15,597 bases of DNA from the NCBI GenBank assembly GCA_023411445.1, contig JAEYOT010000499.1, positions 1 to 15,597 of the forward strand, written 5' to 3'. Within the stretch, counting starts at the first letter, position 1. Each line of letters starts with the position of its first letter. The DNA is from Pseudomonadota bacterium (GTDB lineage: Bacteria > Myxococcota_A > Polyangia > Polyangiales > Polyangiaceae). A model generated the notes under the pieces. It worked only from the letters and a program-made list of their open reading frames with translations. It was not told the origin of the DNA and made no database searches. Position numbers and translations under genes: made by a program. Of this stretch, positions 15,122-15,597 are shown one piece after another.

Positions 15122-15597
15122 ATGGGTTCAACCTGGGTCTTCGTCACCTCGAACAGCAACAAGTGGCAGGAAGCGCAGCGCATCTTGGGCCACGCGCTGG
15201 AGCGCGCCGAGCTTTCGCTCGAGGAGGTTCAAGCCGACACGGTGGCGGCCGTCGCGCTCGCCAAGGCTCGCGTCGCCTACGCGCGCTTGCAGCGCCCCGT
15301 GATCGTGGAGGACGCAGGGCTCGAGCTGGGCGCGCTTGGCGGCTTCCCGGGCCCCTTCATCAAGTACTGGGAGCAGCTGGGCGGCCTGGCATCCATCTGT
15401 CGCGCGGCGGATGGTCTGGGCGACCGCAGCGTGCGGGCCGTGTGCGCGCTGGGCATCTGCTCCGAGCGCGGGGCGGACGTGGTCGTGGGCTCGGTGGACG
15501 GCTTGGTCTCGCTGCAGCCGCGCGGGCACCAAGGCTTCGGCTGGGACGCGATCTTCGTTCCGCACGGCGACGGTCGCACGTTCGGCGAGATGAGCGC
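15122..15597 (+). CDS. Non-canonical purine NTP pyrophosphatase (Ham1/ITPA/RdgB family), 5' part; runs off the right edge
   Basis: The visible 158 codons cover most of a ~190-200-residue enzyme that hydrolyses ITP, dITP and XTP to monophosphates and pyrophosphate, keeping deaminated purines out of nucleic acid. Evidence: FVTSNSNKWQEA (7-18) is the family's TxNxxKxxE substrate loop. VEDAGLELGALGGFPGPFIK (62-81) holds the catalytic Glu63/Asp64. GFGWDAIFVPHG (138-149) matches the base-binding GFGYDPIF motif, with GEM following. The GGFPGPFIKYW form is closer to archaeal/eukaryotic ITPA (PGPYIKWF) than to E. coli RdgB (PGxYSAR). The ATG at 15122 comes 3 bases after the RND pump stop and directly precedes the first strand. 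Co-transcription with the pump is likely, but a functional link is not evident. The C terminus is outside the window. Confidence 0.92.
   Translation, partial: MGSTWVFVTSNSNKWQEAQRILGHALERAELSLEEVQADTVAAVALAKARVAYARLQRPVIVEDAGLELGALGGFPGPFIKYWEQLGGLASICRAADGLGDRSVRAVCALGICSERGADVVVGSVDGLVSLQPRGHQGFGWDAIFVPHGDGRTFGEMS

Overview
The window is dense, strongly GC-rich bacterial chromosome with short gaps and many overlapping start/stop codons. Gene content fits a Gram-negative, probably a myxobacterium or relative (Myxococcota, Polyangia-like): a chemosensory operon of the 'alternative cellular function' kind, an RND tripartite pump, and Ala/Pro/Ser-rich linkers. The lineage is an inference from style and content, because no rRNA or marker search was possible. 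I see no mobile element, CRISPR array, tRNA or rRNA.

Left part (1-4405, minus strand): one tightly coupled chemosensory operon, read right to left as CheW, CheR methyltransferase with a TPR-like tail, a second CheW, a membrane chemoreceptor with a CHASE3-like sensor and no visible HAMP domain, and the start of a CheA kinase that runs off the left edge. The components match the Pseudomonas Wsp system (two CheW flanking a TPR-CheR), but the receptor gene sits after the second cheW instead of first. Spacing is -4, -4, -1 and +3 bases, so the five genes are almost certainly co-translated. The output (response regulator, CheB) lies outside the window.

Middle left (4650-6704, minus strand): a ribose-phosphate pyrophosphokinase (prs) with variant ribose-phosphate and PRPP loops, preceded by an exported protein of unknown function. 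The gap between prs and the chemosensory operon carries a perfect palindrome around TTTGAGCTC.

Middle right (6705-8898): a divergent intergenic region with a long imperfect inverted repeat, then a small acidic conserved protein and, 12 bases later, a large unusual SDR-fold protein. The latter has a four-cysteine zinc-ribbon-like motif in front of the Rossmann domain and lacks the catalytic Tyr of the classical SDR YxxxK motif.

Right part (8970-15597, plus strand): an ABC-F ATPase of the YbiT/Uup kind, then a periplasmic adaptor and RND pump pair overlapping by 4 bases, then, 3 bases after the pump, the 5' part of an inosine-triphosphatase-family gene (Ham1/RdgB superfamily, closer in motif to the archaeal/eukaryotic ITPA form) that runs off the right edge. 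No outer-membrane channel gene for the pump is present.

The points most worth following up are the rearranged Wsp-like operon with its HAMP-less receptor, the zinc-ribbon SDR with an altered active site, and the structured DNA between the divergent genes at 6704 and 6970. None of them proves a new system from sequence alone.
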